Below the pieces are notes generated by a model, which was given only the letters and a program-made list of their open reading frames with translations, was not told the origin of the DNA and ran no database searches. Shown piece after piece: positions 16,266 to 25,622 of a DNA stretch of 64,000 nt; the first letter of the stretch is position 1, and each line of letters opens with the position of its first letter. Made by a program: the position numbers and the translations under genes. The stretch is from Cryobacterium sp. SO2 (GTDB lineage: Bacteria; Actinomycetota; Actinomycetes; Actinomycetales; Microbacteriaceae), in NCBI RefSeq assembly GCF_026151165.2, contig NZ_CP117849.1, positions 3,286,001-3,350,000 of the forward strand. The letters run 5' to 3'.

Positions 16266-16547
16266 TTAGCGGCGACGACCCTTCTTGTCATCCTTCACGT
16301 GACCACGGAAGGTGCGGGTGGGAGCAAACTCGCCGAGTTTGTGCCCAACCATGCTCTCGGTGACGAACACCGGGATGTGCTTGCGACCGTCGTGGACCGC
16401 GATGGTGTGCCCGAGCATGTCGGGGATGATCATCGAACGGCGCGACCAGGTCTTGATTACGTTCTTGCTTGAGGCTTCGTTTGCCTTGACTACCTTGCGA
16501 AGCAGGTGGTCATCAACGAACGGGCCCTTCTTGAGACTGCGAGGCAT
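16266..16547 (-). CDS. rpsS: 30S ribosomal protein S19
   Basis: S19 lies in the 30S head near the A-site finger. The 93 residues begin MPRSLKKGPFVDDHLLRK and include TWSRRSMIIPDMLGHTIAVH and GHKLGEFAPTRTFRGH, which are nearly invariant. It follows rplB by 9 bp in the S10 group. Confidence 0.96.
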   Translation of the reverse strand: MPRSLKKGPFVDDHLLRKVVKANEASSKNVIKTWSRRSMIIPDMLGHTIAVHDGRKHIPVFVTESMVGHKLGEFAPTRTFRGHVKDDKKGRRR

Positions 16548-16556
16548 CGTCTACTC

Positions 16557-17396
16557 CTACTTACGCTTCTTGCCGACGGTACGGCGACGAACAATGAGCT
16601 TGTCGCTTTCCTTGTTCGGGTGCCGGGTGCGGCCTTCCTTCTGGCCCCAGGGGCTGACGGGGTGACGTCCACCGGACGTCTTACCCTCACCACCACCGTG
16701 CGGGTGGTCGACCGGGTTCATGGCAACACCACGAACGGTCGGGCGAACGCCTTTCCAGCGCATACGGCCGGCCTTGCCCCAGTTGATGTTCGACTGCTCG
16801 GCGTTGCCGACCTCGCCGATCGTGGCGCGGCAGCGGGCGTCGACGTTACGGATTTCTCCGGACGGCAGGCGCAGCTGGGCGTAGATGCCATCCTTGGCGA
16901 CCAGGCGAACCGACACTCCGGCGGAGCGGGCCAGCTTGGCGCCACCACCCGGACGGATCTCGATGGCGTGAATGATGGTACCGGTGGGGATGTTCTTCAG
17001 CGGCAGGTTGTTGCCGGGCTTGATGTCAGCACCGGCACCCGACTCGACGATGTCGCCCTGGTTCAGCTTGTTCGGCGCAATGATGTAGCGCTTGGAGCCG
17101 TCCAGGAAGTGGAGCAGCGCGATGCGCGCCGTGCGGTTGGGGTCGTACTCGATGTGAGCGACCTTGGCGTTGACACCGTCTTTGTCGTTACGACGGAAGT
17201 CGATCACGCGGTACTGGCGCTTGTGGCCACCACCGATGTGACGCGTCGTGATGCGACCCTGGTTGTTACGACCACCGGTCTTGGACAACGGACGAAGCAG
17301 CGACTTCTCGGGCGTCGAACGGGTGATCTCTGCGAAGTCCGCAACAGAAGAACCGCGACGACCGGGGGTCGTGGGCTTGTACTTACGAATAGCCAT
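16557..17396 (-). CDS. rplB: 50S ribosomal protein L2
   Basis: L2 supports subunit association and the peptidyltransferase centre. The 279 residues show the conserved order YKPTTPGRRGSSV at the start, GGRNNQGRITTRHIGGGHKR, and the C-terminal MNPVDHPHGGGEGKTSGGRH loop whose histidine approaches the catalytic centre. Length is normal. It lies in the S10 operon between rplW and rpsS. Confidence 0.97.
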   Translation of the reverse strand: MAIRKYKPTTPGRRGSSVADFAEITRSTPEKSLLRPLSKTGGRNNQGRITTRHIGGGHKRQYRVIDFRRNDKDGVNAKVAHIEYDPNRTARIALLHFLDGSKRYIIAPNKLNQGDIVESGAGADIKPGNNLPLKNIPTGTIIHAIEIRPGGGAKLARSAGVSVRLVAKDGIYAQLRLPSGEIRNVDARCRATIGEVGNAEQSNINWGKAGRMRWKGVRPTVRGVAMNPVDHPHGGGEGKTSGGRHPVSPWGQKEGRTRHPNKESDKLIVRRRTVGKKRK

Positions 17397-17421
17397 TTCT
17401 TATTCCTCTAGTCCGTGCCGC

Positions 17422-17724
17422 TTAGCCGACGGCCGTGAAGATGTCGATGGAACCGGACTTGAGCGTGACAATGGCACGCTTGGTGTCCTTGCGCTTGCCA
17501 AGACCGAATTTCGTACGGCGAGTCTTGCCGATGCGGTTCATGGTGTTGATCGAAGCGACCTCAACCTTGAAGATCTTCTCGATCGCCAGCTTGATTTCGG
17601 TCTTGTTCGAACGCGGGTCCACGATGAAGGTGTACTTGCCTTCGTCGATCAGGCCGTAGCTCTTCTCAGAGACGACCGGAGCGATGATGACGTCGCGGGG
17701 GTCCTTTTGAGTGGGGGTAGCCAT
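17422..17724 (-). CDS. rplW: 50S ribosomal protein L23
   Basis: L23 is the tunnel-exit docking site for trigger factor and SRP. The 100 residues include DVIIAPVVSEKSYGLIDEGK and the VNTMNR-like segment SINTMNRIGKTRRTKFG, typical of the family. It overlaps rplD by one base (TAATG). Confidence 0.95.
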   Translation of the reverse strand: MATPTQKDPRDVIIAPVVSEKSYGLIDEGKYTFIVDPRSNKTEIKLAIEKIFKVEVASINTMNRIGKTRRTKFGLGKRKDTKRAIVTLKSGSIDIFTAVG

Positions 17725-18374
17725 TATGCGGACACCTCTTCCTTCTTGGTCTTGTGCGCCACGAACGCGTCAAACGCGCCCTTGGTGAAGACGATGTCGT
17801 CAGAGACGAGAACGTCATAGGCATTCAGCTGGTCCCAGGACAGCACGTGCACCGTCGGGAGGTTGCGGATGCTGCGGAGGGTCAGCTCGTCGGTGCGCTC
17901 GAGAACGACCAGCACGTGCTTGCTGCTGGCGATCTGGGTGAGCAGCGTGATGGCGCCCTTGGTGCTGGGCGTCTCGGCCGAGAACAGCGCGGTCACCACG
18001 TGCAGACGGTCGCCACGGGCGCGGTCAGAGAGTGAACCCTTGAGCGCGGCGGCAATCATCTTCTTCGGGGTGCGCTGGTCGTAGCTGCGCGGGGTCGGTC
18101 CGTGGACGATGCCACCACCGGTCATCTGAGGGGCGCGGATCGAGCCCTGACGAGCGCGACCGGTTCCCTTCTGCTTGAACGGCTTGCGGCCGGCACCGGA
18201 AACTTCTCCGCGGCTCTTTACCTTGTGCGTTCCCTGGCGTGCGGCAGCGAGCTGCGCGACAACGACCTGGTGAATCAGCGGGATGTTGGTCTGTACGTCG
18301 AAGATTTCGGCGGGCAGCTCTACGGAGCCGGCCTTCTTGCCGTTGGCGTCGATGAGGTCGAGTGCGGTAGCCAT
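17724..18374 (-). CDS. rplD: 50S ribosomal protein L4
   Basis: L4 binds 23S rRNA and its loop lines the exit tunnel; in E. coli it also autoregulates the S10 operon. The 216 residues include the RQGTHKVKSRGEVSGAGRKP and GTGRARQGSIRAPQMTGGG segments of the tunnel loop, with the usual residues targeted in macrolide resistance unchanged. Single-base overlap with rplW; 5 bp after rplC. Confidence 0.96.
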   Translation of the reverse strand: MATALDLIDANGKKAGSVELPAEIFDVQTNIPLIHQVVVAQLAAARQGTHKVKSRGEVSGAGRKPFKQKGTGRARQGSIRAPQMTGGGIVHGPTPRSYDQRTPKKMIAAALKGSLSDRARGDRLHVVTALFSAETPSTKGAITLLTQIASSKHVLVVLERTDELTLRSIRNLPTVHVLSWDQLNAYDVLVSDDIVFTKGAFDAFVAHKTKKEEVSA

Positions 18375-18379
18375 AAGAA

Positions 18380-19039
18380 CTACGCTCCCTTCACTGCGGT
18401 GCGGACGAATACGAGGCGGCCCTTGGCGCCGGGAACGGCACCCTTAACCAGGATGAGGCCCTTTTCGGCGTCAATCGCGTGAACCTTGAGGTTCAGCACG
18501 GTCACGCGCTCGCCACCCATACGACCGGCCATGCGCATGCCCTTGAAGACACGGCTGGGGGTCGAGGAGGCACCGATGGAACCGGGCTTGCGGTGGTTGC
18601 GGTGTGAACCGTGCGAAGCGGAAACACCCTTGAAGTTGTGACGCTTCATAACACCGGCGAAGCCCTTGCCCTTGGAGGTGCCCATGACGTCGACCTTGGT
18701 GCCGGCAACGAACACACCGTCAACGGTGAGTTCCTGGCCCAGGGTGTAGTCAGCGGCATCCGCGGTGCGGAGCTCGGTGACGTGACGGCGCGGCGTGACG
18801 CCGGCCTTCTCGAAGTGTCCTGCGGACGGCTTGTTCACCTTGCGGGGGTCGATGGCGCCAGAGGCAATCTGAACGCCGGCGTAACCGTCGATGTCCTTCG
18901 TGCGGATCTGGGTCACGACGTTCGGCGAGATCTCGATGACGGTGACGGGTACGAGCTTGTTGTTCTCGTCCCATACCTGCGTCATGCCGAGCTTCTTGCC
19001 GAGGAGGCCCTTGGTGGTCTTGGTATCTGCGTACGACAT
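18380..19039 (-). CDS. rplC: 50S ribosomal protein L3
   Basis: L3 is one of the first proteins to assemble and reaches toward the peptidyltransferase centre. The 219 residues contain GLLGKKLGMTQVWDENNK near the start, the TSKGKGFAGVMKRHNFKG segment and SHGSHRNHRKPGSIGASSTP, which includes the conserved glutamine/arginine loop region. Length is normal. It lies 8 bp after rpsJ. Confidence 0.96.
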   Translation of the reverse strand: MSYADTKTTKGLLGKKLGMTQVWDENNKLVPVTVIEISPNVVTQIRTKDIDGYAGVQIASGAIDPRKVNKPSAGHFEKAGVTPRRHVTELRTADAADYTLGQELTVDGVFVAGTKVDVMGTSKGKGFAGVMKRHNFKGVSASHGSHRNHRKPGSIGASSTPSRVFKGMRMAGRMGGERVTVLNLKVHAIDAEKGLILVKGAVPGAKGRLVFVRTAVKGA

Positions 19040-19047
19040 CGCGGGCC

Positions 19048-19356
19048 CTAGAGCTTGATCTCGATGTTGACGTCTGCCGGGAGATCGAGACGCATAAGCG
19101 AGTCGACGGCCTTCGGCGTCGGGTCAATGATGTCGATCAGACGCTTGTGGGTGCGCATTTCAAAGTGCTCCCGGCTGTCCTTGTACTTGTGAGGGGAACG
19201 GATGACACACACCACGTTCTTCTCGGTCGGAAGCGGCACGGGGCCGACGACGGTCGCGCCCGCACGGGTCACGGTGTCGACGATCTTGCGCGCCGAGATG
19301 TCGATGACCTCGTGGTCATACGACTTAAGTCGAATGCGGATCTTCTGTCCCGCCAT
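19048..19356 (-). CDS. rpsJ: 30S ribosomal protein S10
   Basis: S10 is in the 30S head and doubles as NusE in antitermination. The 102 residues begin MAGQKIRIRLKSYDHEVID and contain VVGPVPLPTEKNVVCVIRSP and the KDSREHFEMRTHKRLIDI segment. It is the first gene of the S10 operon and has a ~300-nt untranslated leader. Unusually, tuf is not next to it: about 25 kb of surface-polysaccharide and secreted-protein genes separate them. Confidence 0.97.
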   Translation of the reverse strand: MAGQKIRIRLKSYDHEVIDISARKIVDTVTRAGATVVGPVPLPTEKNVVCVIRSPHKYKDSREHFEMRTHKRLIDIIDPTPKAVDSLMRLDLPADVNIEIKL

Positions 19357-19839
19357 GTCGAACTCTCTTTCTTGTCAAGGCTTCTTACATCCCGAGGGCT
19401 GCATTGGACGCCGTAGTAGCACTGCTGCTATCGCACCACTGTTCATCTGTCAATTTCGATCCGGCCGGGGACCCGACCTTCTCGAGCCAACTCCCCCAGA
19501 CGGGGCCTGGCGGATGACATGGTTTTACCCAGTCAGCCAAGGAGTTGATTTAAGCTTTGTTCTGCTACCCGCGGCCTAACTCTGACCCTCAAGGGGCGAG
19601 CTATGCACTGCCTGGCAGTGATTCCGGTCTCGCGTGCAGCGCGATCCGAAAGTGTTGAACTAGAAGAGTCTGCCACAGGAAAGGGTCATTGTGCAACCCG
19701 GGCGTGTCGCGTTGGGCGTGTCGCCGAGATCCGCGTCATTCCGCGGGACTCGGGCCACTCGAAGCGGGCGATTCCCGAGCCCGGGACGCATCCGACGGGA
19801 CTGACTTCACGACTCCCGCCTCTGGCATTCCCACGAGGC
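19357..19839 (-). other. Non-coding leader of the S10 operon (483 bp)
   Basis: No credible gene is seen. On the minus strand the region carries the proposed S10 promoter (19667-19696) and a ~300-nt leader with several small inverted repeats, for example CTGCCAGGCAG read on the minus strand near 19610. Upstream of the promoter there is a direct duplication of GGGCGTGTCGC and a GC-rich CTCGGG/CCCGAG pair (19749-19779) after the metalloprotease stop. A long leader fits ribosomal-protein autoregulation, but no specific fold is demonstrated. Confidence 0.5.
19667..19696 (-). promoter_or_regulatory. Candidate S10 operon promoter
   Basis: On the minus strand TTGCAC (19696-19691) and CAGACT (19672-19667) are separated by 18 bp, followed by TCTTCTAGTTCAAC. 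The -35 is a good match to the housekeeping consensus; the -10 is weaker. Transcription would start near 19660. Confidence 0.5.
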
Positions 19840-22083
19840 CTATTTGGCCACCGTGAGCCTCGCGCCCGACGACGTCGCGGCCACGATATTCGCGCTGCCG
19901 CTGTACCGCACGGTGATGGTCTTGGCCCCCACGGTGGTGAACGCGGGCAGGGTGAGCGACACCTTGCCGGCGGATGCCGCGGCCAGGGTGTAGGTCTTCA
20001 GGAGCTTGCCGTTCGCGTAGGCGGAGAGCGTGCCGGTGGGCTTGGCCACCCCGGGAGCCGTGATGGTGACCTTGACCACCGCGCTCTTCGTGGTCTTCAC
20101 CGACGGCGCCACCAGAGAGATCGTCGCCTTCGCGGTTGCCTTGGCCACCGTCACCGCCACGGCGGCCGATGCGGAGGCCTTCACGGTGGTCGTGCCGGGT
20201 ACGAAACGTGCCGTGACCGAGCGCGCTCCGCCACCCAGCGTGGACGGCAGCGTGTACGCCGCCGTCCCCGTCGCGCCGAGCCTCACCGACCCCAGCACGG
20301 TCCCGCCGGTAGAGAATTCCACACTGCCTGCAGGGTAAACGCCGGCGATCTTGGCCACCGCGGCCGTCGCCGTGATGCGAGTCGCCGAACCGTAGACCTG
20401 GCTCGTGCGGTTGACCCCGAGGGTGGTGTGGCTGGCGACCGGGCCGGGCAGCACCGTCAGGTCCTGTTCATCCGAGCGCGATGGGGCCGACGCTGTGGTG
20501 GAAGGAACGAACTGCGCGGCCAGAATATGCGTGCCGGCGGTGAGAGTGCTCGGCAGCCTGTAGAGGGCCACTCCGCCCGAGTCGGGCGACACTGTGGCCA
20601 GAGTGTGGGTGCCGTCGAGGAACACGACTTTGCCGGTTGGCACCCTGCCGTTCGCCGACGCGATGGTGGCCCGCACCTGCGCGGTGTCTGTCGAGCCTGC
20701 CGTCTGTGTCCAGCCGGTCCAGCCGGTGCCGTCGAAGGTGGTCGACGTGGCCACCGGGGCCGCTGCCATCTTGCCGAACGTCACCGCCACCACCGCGCCC
20801 GACGTGGCGTTGAGCGACTTCACGGTGAGGGTGAACCCATCGTTCAGGCTGGAGAATGTCTCGCCGGCATCCAGGTGGGTGTCGCGCGACTTCCGGTCTG
20901 TTGACCCGGGTGTGACACCCGTCGCCAGGACGGTCGTGCGCGGGTACCAGTTGAACGGTAGTTCGCGGAGCACGCGAACCCCGCCGGTCACTCGGCTGGT
21001 GTCGGAGGAGAGCCGGTAGTAGCCGCCGGCCAACGGCCCGACGCGCTGCGTGGGCCAGGTGAATTCCGCCGATGTCGCATCCGCCCCGGCATTCGTGCGG
21101 AACTCCACTACATACGCCTCCTGCGTGAGGGGGTCGACCACCCGCAGGGCGCGGACGCCGCTGGCGCCGCTGCTGTCCAGTGGCAGGATGGTCGTCGTCC
21201 TGGTGCCGGCGCCCGAGGTGATCTCGCTGAAGTCGGTGAGGAAGCCCGCCGAGATGCGCTTCAGGCTCGAGAGGTGCGGCGTCGCGTTCTCCCGGGTGTA
21301 TCCCATGATGTCGAGCGTGTCTGCGTAATCTTCGACGGGGCAGACACCGTTCACGAACGAGTCCACCGCGCCATCGGCAGTGCCGGAGTTCCGACACATC
21401 GACGCCGTCGCGTGGCTGAAGCCGAGGTTGTGGCCGAACTCATGCAGCACGGTGGGGAGAGCCAGGGATCCTGTCGCCCCGTCGAAGCTCACCATTTGGC
21501 CACCATCGCCGCCGAGGCTGCCCAGCCCGCTGCTCCCGGTCGAGCACCCGTCACGGGCGAGAACGAGAAGGTGATCGTTCGAGCCCACCCAGGCGTACTG
21601 GGCGAACTGCCCGCCGAAGGCCGCCTGTGCGGCGCGGGAATAGATGTCGTTGAGGCCGCAGTACCCCGAGAGGTTTCGCTTCTCGTAGCCGCCGAACACC
21701 ACCGAAACCCGTCCGCCCGATTCCTGGGCCCAGAAAGCGTTCATCTTGGCGATCAGGGCGCGAATGTTGGTTTCACTGTCGAGTCCGGTGACGACATTGT
21801 CCGTCGTCGCCGGCGTCGCGTTCACGACGCTCACCCACACTGTGTGCACGACAGTAGCGACACGTGCGTTCGGCCCGCCGCCGACCGGGCCGTCGGGGAT
21901 GGTCACTCCCGGGACCAGCACCACATCGTCGAGGGGGTCGGTCGGCCCATCGCCCGGCGCGGCCGGCGCGACCGCAGCCACGCTCGCCGGTGACGACGCG
22001 CTCGCCGGCACGGGAAGCCCGGCGAACGTGACAGCCGACACTAACGCGAACAGAACCGTCGTACGACGCTGTGAAACGAACAC
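19840..22083 (-). CDS. Secreted M11-like (gametolysin/reprolysin-type) metalloprotease with Ig-like repeats
   Basis: This 747-residue exported protein has a signal peptide (residues 1-30, ending PASASS). Residues ~75-330 form a zincin protease: HEFGHNLGFSH at 214-224 gives the three zinc-binding His and the catalytic Glu215, and DIMGY at 258-262 is the Met-turn. Three bacterial Ig-like modules follow, separated by short linkers (phrases such as FLDGTHTLATV and SAAVAVTVAKAT), ending with a TVRYSGSANIVAA module. It starts at GTG after GGGGGACC. The target could be host, competitor or self surface proteins. It is next to the exopolysaccharide transferase, both on the minus strand. Confidence 0.82.
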   Translation of the reverse strand: MFVSQRRTTVLFALVSAVTFAGLPVPASASSPASVAAVAPAAPGDGPTDPLDDVVLVPGVTIPDGPVGGGPNARVATVVHTVWVSVVNATPATTDNVVTGLDSETNIRALIAKMNAFWAQESGGRVSVVFGGYEKRNLSGYCGLNDIYSRAAQAAFGGQFAQYAWVGSNDHLLVLARDGCSTGSSGLGSLGGDGGQMVSFDGATGSLALPTVLHEFGHNLGFSHATASMCRNSGTADGAVDSFVNGVCPVEDYADTLDIMGYTRENATPHLSSLKRISAGFLTDFSEITSGAGTRTTTILPLDSSGASGVRALRVVDPLTQEAYVVEFRTNAGADATSAEFTWPTQRVGPLAGGYYRLSSDTSRVTGGVRVLRELPFNWYPRTTVLATGVTPGSTDRKSRDTHLDAGETFSSLNDGFTLTVKSLNATSGAVVAVTFGKMAAAPVATSTTFDGTGWTGWTQTAGSTDTAQVRATIASANGRVPTGKVVFLDGTHTLATVSPDSGGVALYRLPSTLTAGTHILAAQFVPSTTASAPSRSDEQDLTVLPGPVASHTTLGVNRTSQVYGSATRITATAAVAKIAGVYPAGSVEFSTGGTVLGSVRLGATGTAAYTLPSTLGGGARSVTARFVPGTTTVKASASAAVAVTVAKATAKATISLVAPSVKTTKSAVVKVTITAPGVAKPTGTLSAYANGKLLKTYTLAAASAGKVSLTLPAFTTVGAKTITVRYSGSANIVAATSSGARLTVAK

Positions 22084-22114
22084 GGAGGTCCCCCGACCTG
22101 ATCACGAAGCAGAA

Positions 22115-23575
22115 CTAAACGGCCCCGTCGGGTGTGACCACGGCGCGCACCGTGCGCCAGAGAATCAGGATGTCTGTGGTGAGCGACCAGTTCTCGACGT
22201 AGTAGAGGTCGAGGCGGATACTGTCTTCCCAGCTGAGGTTGGACCGGCCGCTGACCTGCCAGAGTCCGCTCATGCCCGGCTTCATGATGAGCCGACGGTG
22301 GGCGGCGTCGTCATACAGCGCCACCTCGGCGGCGCGCTGCGGCCGTGGGCCGACCAGGCTCATCTCGCCGAAGAACACATTGAACAGCTGCGGCAGTTCG
22401 TCGATGGAGTACTTGCGGAGGATCTTGCCGATGGGCGTGATGCGCGGGTCATTGGTGACCTTGAACAACGGGGTGTCAGAGGTACCCTGAGCGTCGAGCA
22501 GGCTCTCCAGCTGGTCGTCGGCATCCCGCACCATCGAGCGGAACTTGTACATGCCGAAGGTGCGACCGTGGCGGCCGATGCGCTCCTGGCGGTAGACGAT
22601 GCTGCCCGGGCTGGACCGTTTGACGGCGATCGCCACCCAGAGGAGTCCCGGCGAACTGATCAGGATCAACAGGGCTGAACCGACGATGTCGAAGGTGCGC
22701 TTGGTGACGCGCTTGACGCCCTCAAAGGCCGGGTAGCTCACGTGGATCAACGGGAGGCCCGCAACGGGACGGGAGTGGATGCGGGGTCCCGCGATGTCGG
22801 TGAGGGCAGGGGCCACGATCAGTTCCACGTCGCGGGCCTCGAGCTCCCAGCCGACGCGGCGCATGTCTTCAGGACTGATTTCGTCGGCGCCGGTGAGGAT
22901 GACGGTGTCGGCGTTGGTCTCGTCCACCGCACCGAGCAGGTCGTCGTAGCCGCCAACGACGGGCACGCCGTGCACCGGTCCCTTGGAGACCGTTCCTTCA
23001 CGGGTGAGTGCGCCGACAAGCTTGAGGCCGGTGCCCGCGGCCCGGGTGATGGTCGCCGCCACGTGCGCGGATTTGAGCCGTTCACCCAGGAGCAGGGCGC
23101 GAGAGAGATAGAAGCCCCTGGCCTGGCGCTTGCGCAGCCACTGGCGCCAGCGCCAGCGTGTCACGATCAGGAAGAACATCCCGGCCGGCAACGCTGTGAG
23201 GAAATAGCCTCTGGCCACCTCGATCTTAAAGAGGAACGCCACGATGGCGAACAGGCCGAACAGACGAATGGTCGCGTCCGCGACGCGCTTGTACTCGAGA
23301 GTTCCGCTCCCGATCACCTTGTGGTCTCTGGTGGCGAACACGTCGAGCATGACCATCCACGCCACCACCAGCACGACCGACACCGCGGTGTAGGTGGCAC
23401 CGACGTTGTACGGCGCCGTCAGGGGCACAGTGGCGAAGCCGAACCAGACCAGCTGGGAGCCGAACACGGCGAACAGAACCACCAGGATGTCGCTGGCGAA
23501 CAGTCGGGACGCGAACGCACGCTGCCATGAACGACGTCGCAAAACTCCCGCCGTACGTGTGTCGCCTACAGCCAT
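22115..23575 (-). CDS. Polyprenyl-phosphate sugar-1-phosphate transferase (WcaJ/PssY-like)
   Basis: This enzyme should start polysaccharide repeat-unit synthesis by moving a sugar phosphate from a UDP-sugar to undecaprenyl phosphate at the inner membrane. The 486 residues have four N-terminal membrane segments, a nucleotide-binding-like middle domain and a C-terminal transferase domain: KRTFDIVGSALLILISSPGL, YRQERIGRHGRTFGMYKFRS, DELPQLFNVFFGEMSLVGPR and KPGMSGLWQVSGRS are all hallmarks. The start at 23575 has GGGGAGA just upstream. It is divergent from the DUF4012 gene and anchors one end of the polysaccharide locus. The sugar (glucose or galactose type) cannot be fixed. Confidence 0.92.
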   Translation of the reverse strand: MAVGDTRTAGVLRRRSWQRAFASRLFASDILVVLFAVFGSQLVWFGFATVPLTAPYNVGATYTAVSVVLVVAWMVMLDVFATRDHKVIGSGTLEYKRVADATIRLFGLFAIVAFLFKIEVARGYFLTALPAGMFFLIVTRWRWRQWLRKRQARGFYLSRALLLGERLKSAHVAATITRAAGTGLKLVGALTREGTVSKGPVHGVPVVGGYDDLLGAVDETNADTVILTGADEISPEDMRRVGWELEARDVELIVAPALTDIAGPRIHSRPVAGLPLIHVSYPAFEGVKRVTKRTFDIVGSALLILISSPGLLWVAIAVKRSSPGSIVYRQERIGRHGRTFGMYKFRSMVRDADDQLESLLDAQGTSDTPLFKVTNDPRITPIGKILRKYSIDELPQLFNVFFGEMSLVGPRPQRAAEVALYDDAAHRRLIMKPGMSGLWQVSGRSNLSWEDSIRLDLYYVENWSLTTDILILWRTVRAVVTPDGAV

Positions 23576-23758
23576 GCTTCTCCCCGGATCTTCCCCGTAT
23601 GCCCCTTCGCTGAGGTGACAGCGGAAGAAGGCGTTCCAACACATAGTTCCACAAAGACCGGCGTTCACCGTACTCGAAGCGCGTGTCCGCGCGTCTCGCC
23701 ACCCGGTCTGGGGTCACCGGCACCGGCGTCGACACAGGTTGCAGCGACACCCCTCGTC

Positions 23759-23764
23759 TAGGGT
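23759..23764 (+). promoter_or_regulatory. -10 element of a probable leaderless promoter
   Basis: TAGGGT lies 6 nt before the GTG at 23771, placing transcription start at or next to the start codon. AGGGTGGA could alternatively act as a ribosome-binding site, so the leaderless reading is not certain. No clear -35 is seen. Confidence 0.35.
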
Positions 23765-23770
23765 GGACCT

Positions 23771-25609
23771 GTGAATTCACGAGCCTCCCGCCGCGCGCCC
23801 GCGCGCTCTTCCCGAGCCAACGCACGCCATGAACGCCGCAACTCCAGCGCGAAGCGTCGTCTCAAGATCGGGCTCGTCGTGGCCGGAATCGTTGTCCTGG
23901 GGTCCGTCACCTGGCTCGCCACCCGCGCTCTGGTGGTCAAGACCGACCTCGAAGCGTCACAGTCCCTCGTCTCGCAGTTGCAGGCGAATGCCACCAGCGG
24001 CGACTTCGAAGCGATGAGCGCAACCGGTGCCGAACTCGAGGCTCGCTCCTCCAGCGCCGTCAATGGAACCCACGACCTCACCTGGCGTATCGCTGAGTTC
24101 ATCCCCGTGCTCGGTGAGAACCTCACCGGGGTGCGAGTGGTGGCCGAGAGCATCGACTCCATCGTGCAGGAGGTGGCCGCACCGGCCGTGAAGATCGCGT
24201 CGACGTTCGACATCAGTGCCAGGGACCCCGAATCGGGCGGTTTCGATCTGTCGCCGCTGTCCGAGGCCGAGGCCATCGTCGCCTCCGCCCAGGACATCTT
24301 CGCGACCTCGCTCACGCAGCTCGCCGCTGTCGACACCTCGATCACGGTCGGCCCGGTCACGGATGCCGTCGACAAGCTGGACGGACTCCTCACCACCGCG
24401 AGCGAGGTCGTCGATGGCGCCGCCCCCCTCCTCAAGGTGGCGGGCACCGCCCTGGGCCAGGATGGTCCGCGCACCTACGTCATGGCTTTCCAGAACAACG
24501 CCGAGAGCACCGCCCTCGGCGGGAGCGCCGCCTCCTTCAGCGTGATCTCCGCCGACCGCGGCGCGATTGCCATCACCGACCAGGCCAGCAGCGCGGACTT
24601 CAAGAACCGTGACGCTGTGGACGTGCCCGTGGACCAGAGCGCGCTGGACCTGTACACGGACTACCTGGTGACGCACTCGAACACCGCCACCAGCCGGCCG
24701 GATTTCCCCACTGCCGGAGCCATCCTGCAGGCGTACTGGCAGCGCGACAGGGGCGTCGCGGTCGACGGCGTGATCTCGGTGGACCCGATCGCCCTCAGTT
24801 ATATGCTCAAGGCCACCGGGCCGCTCACGCTCAGCACCGGAGACGTGCTCTCGAGCGACAACGCCGTCGACCTGCTGCTCAACGAGGTGTACTTCCGCTG
24901 GGACAGCTACGCCGAGCCGGAGAAGGTCGATGCGTTCTTCTCCGAAGCGGCCAGCGCGATCCTCACCAAGGTGCTCAGCGGCGACTTCGACATGGCCGAG
25001 ATGGCCGCGGCCGTCACCAAGGGCGTCAACCAGGGCAGCATCATGGCCTGGTTCGCCAACCCGGACGAGCAGGCACTCCTCGACGGCACCCGCCTGCAGG
25101 GCACCATGCCCAAGGACAACGCCGATGCGACGGTCATGGGCATCTTCTACCGGGACACGTCCGCATCGAAGATCGACTATTACCTGAAGACGGCCACGAC
25201 CACATCGAGCGACATCTGCACGGTTCCGGACAACCCCACCTTCACCAGCTCGGCCACACTCACGTCGAACCTCACGAACGCCCAGCAGGCCGGCTTGCCC
25301 GACTACGTGAAGAGCAACACCCTCGGCGATGTGTTCAGAACTGAGGTGTTCGTCTACGGCCCCGTGGGTGCGACGTTGACGTCGGCGACGATCGACGTTG
25401 AGGGCGAGCTCACCGAGGTCAACGCCAGCGCCGTCGACCTGGGCCGGCCCGTCGCGAAGTTCACGGTCTACCTGGCTCCAGGCGACACCAGTACGGTGAC
25501 GGCCTCGTTCCAGGGCGCGCCGGGTGAGTACGGCAAGCTCGAGGTGCGGGGTACCCCGATGATCAACGCGACGCCCAAGACCATCACGGAGGGCGCCGAC
25601 TGCGGCTGA
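23771..25609 (+). CDS. DUF4012 membrane-anchored protein
   Basis: This 612-residue protein has a basic cytoplasmic N-terminus (RRAPARSSRANARHERR) and a single membrane span near residues 33-52 (IGLVVAGIVVLGSVTWLA), with the rest outside. The phrases YVMAFQNNAESTALGGSAAS and DGVISVDPIALSYMLKATGP are signatures of DUF4012, a family common in actinobacterial exopolysaccharide loci. The C-terminal part (~470-600) is a beta-rich region with a Cys pair. No enzymatic role is established; linking polymer to the wall or regulating chain export is a guess based on context. Confidence 0.85.
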   Translation: MNSRASRRAPARSSRANARHERRNSSAKRRLKIGLVVAGIVVLGSVTWLATRALVVKTDLEASQSLVSQLQANATSGDFEAMSATGAELEARSSSAVNGTHDLTWRIAEFIPVLGENLTGVRVVAESIDSIVQEVAAPAVKIASTFDISARDPESGGFDLSPLSEAEAIVASAQDIFATSLTQLAAVDTSITVGPVTDAVDKLDGLLTTASEVVDGAAPLLKVAGTALGQDGPRTYVMAFQNNAESTALGGSAASFSVISADRGAIAITDQASSADFKNRDAVDVPVDQSALDLYTDYLVTHSNTATSRPDFPTAGAILQAYWQRDRGVAVDGVISVDPIALSYMLKATGPLTLSTGDVLSSDNAVDLLLNEVYFRWDSYAEPEKVDAFFSEAASAILTKVLSGDFDMAEMAAAVTKGVNQGSIMAWFANPDEQALLDGTRLQGTMPKDNADATVMGIFYRDTSASKIDYYLKTATTTSSDICTVPDNPTFTSSATLTSNLTNAQQAGLPDYVKSNTLGDVFRTEVFVYGPVGATLTSATIDVEGELTEVNASAVDLGRPVAKFTVYLAPGDTSTVTASFQGAPGEYGKLEVRGTPMINATPKTITEGADCG

Positions 25610-25622
25610 GTCGCGCGGACCG

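Noticed and set aside
19749..19779. CTCGGG/CCCGAG pair as terminator of the metalloprotease gene
   Set aside because: Only six base pairs with a 19-nt loop and no T-tract, too weak to call.
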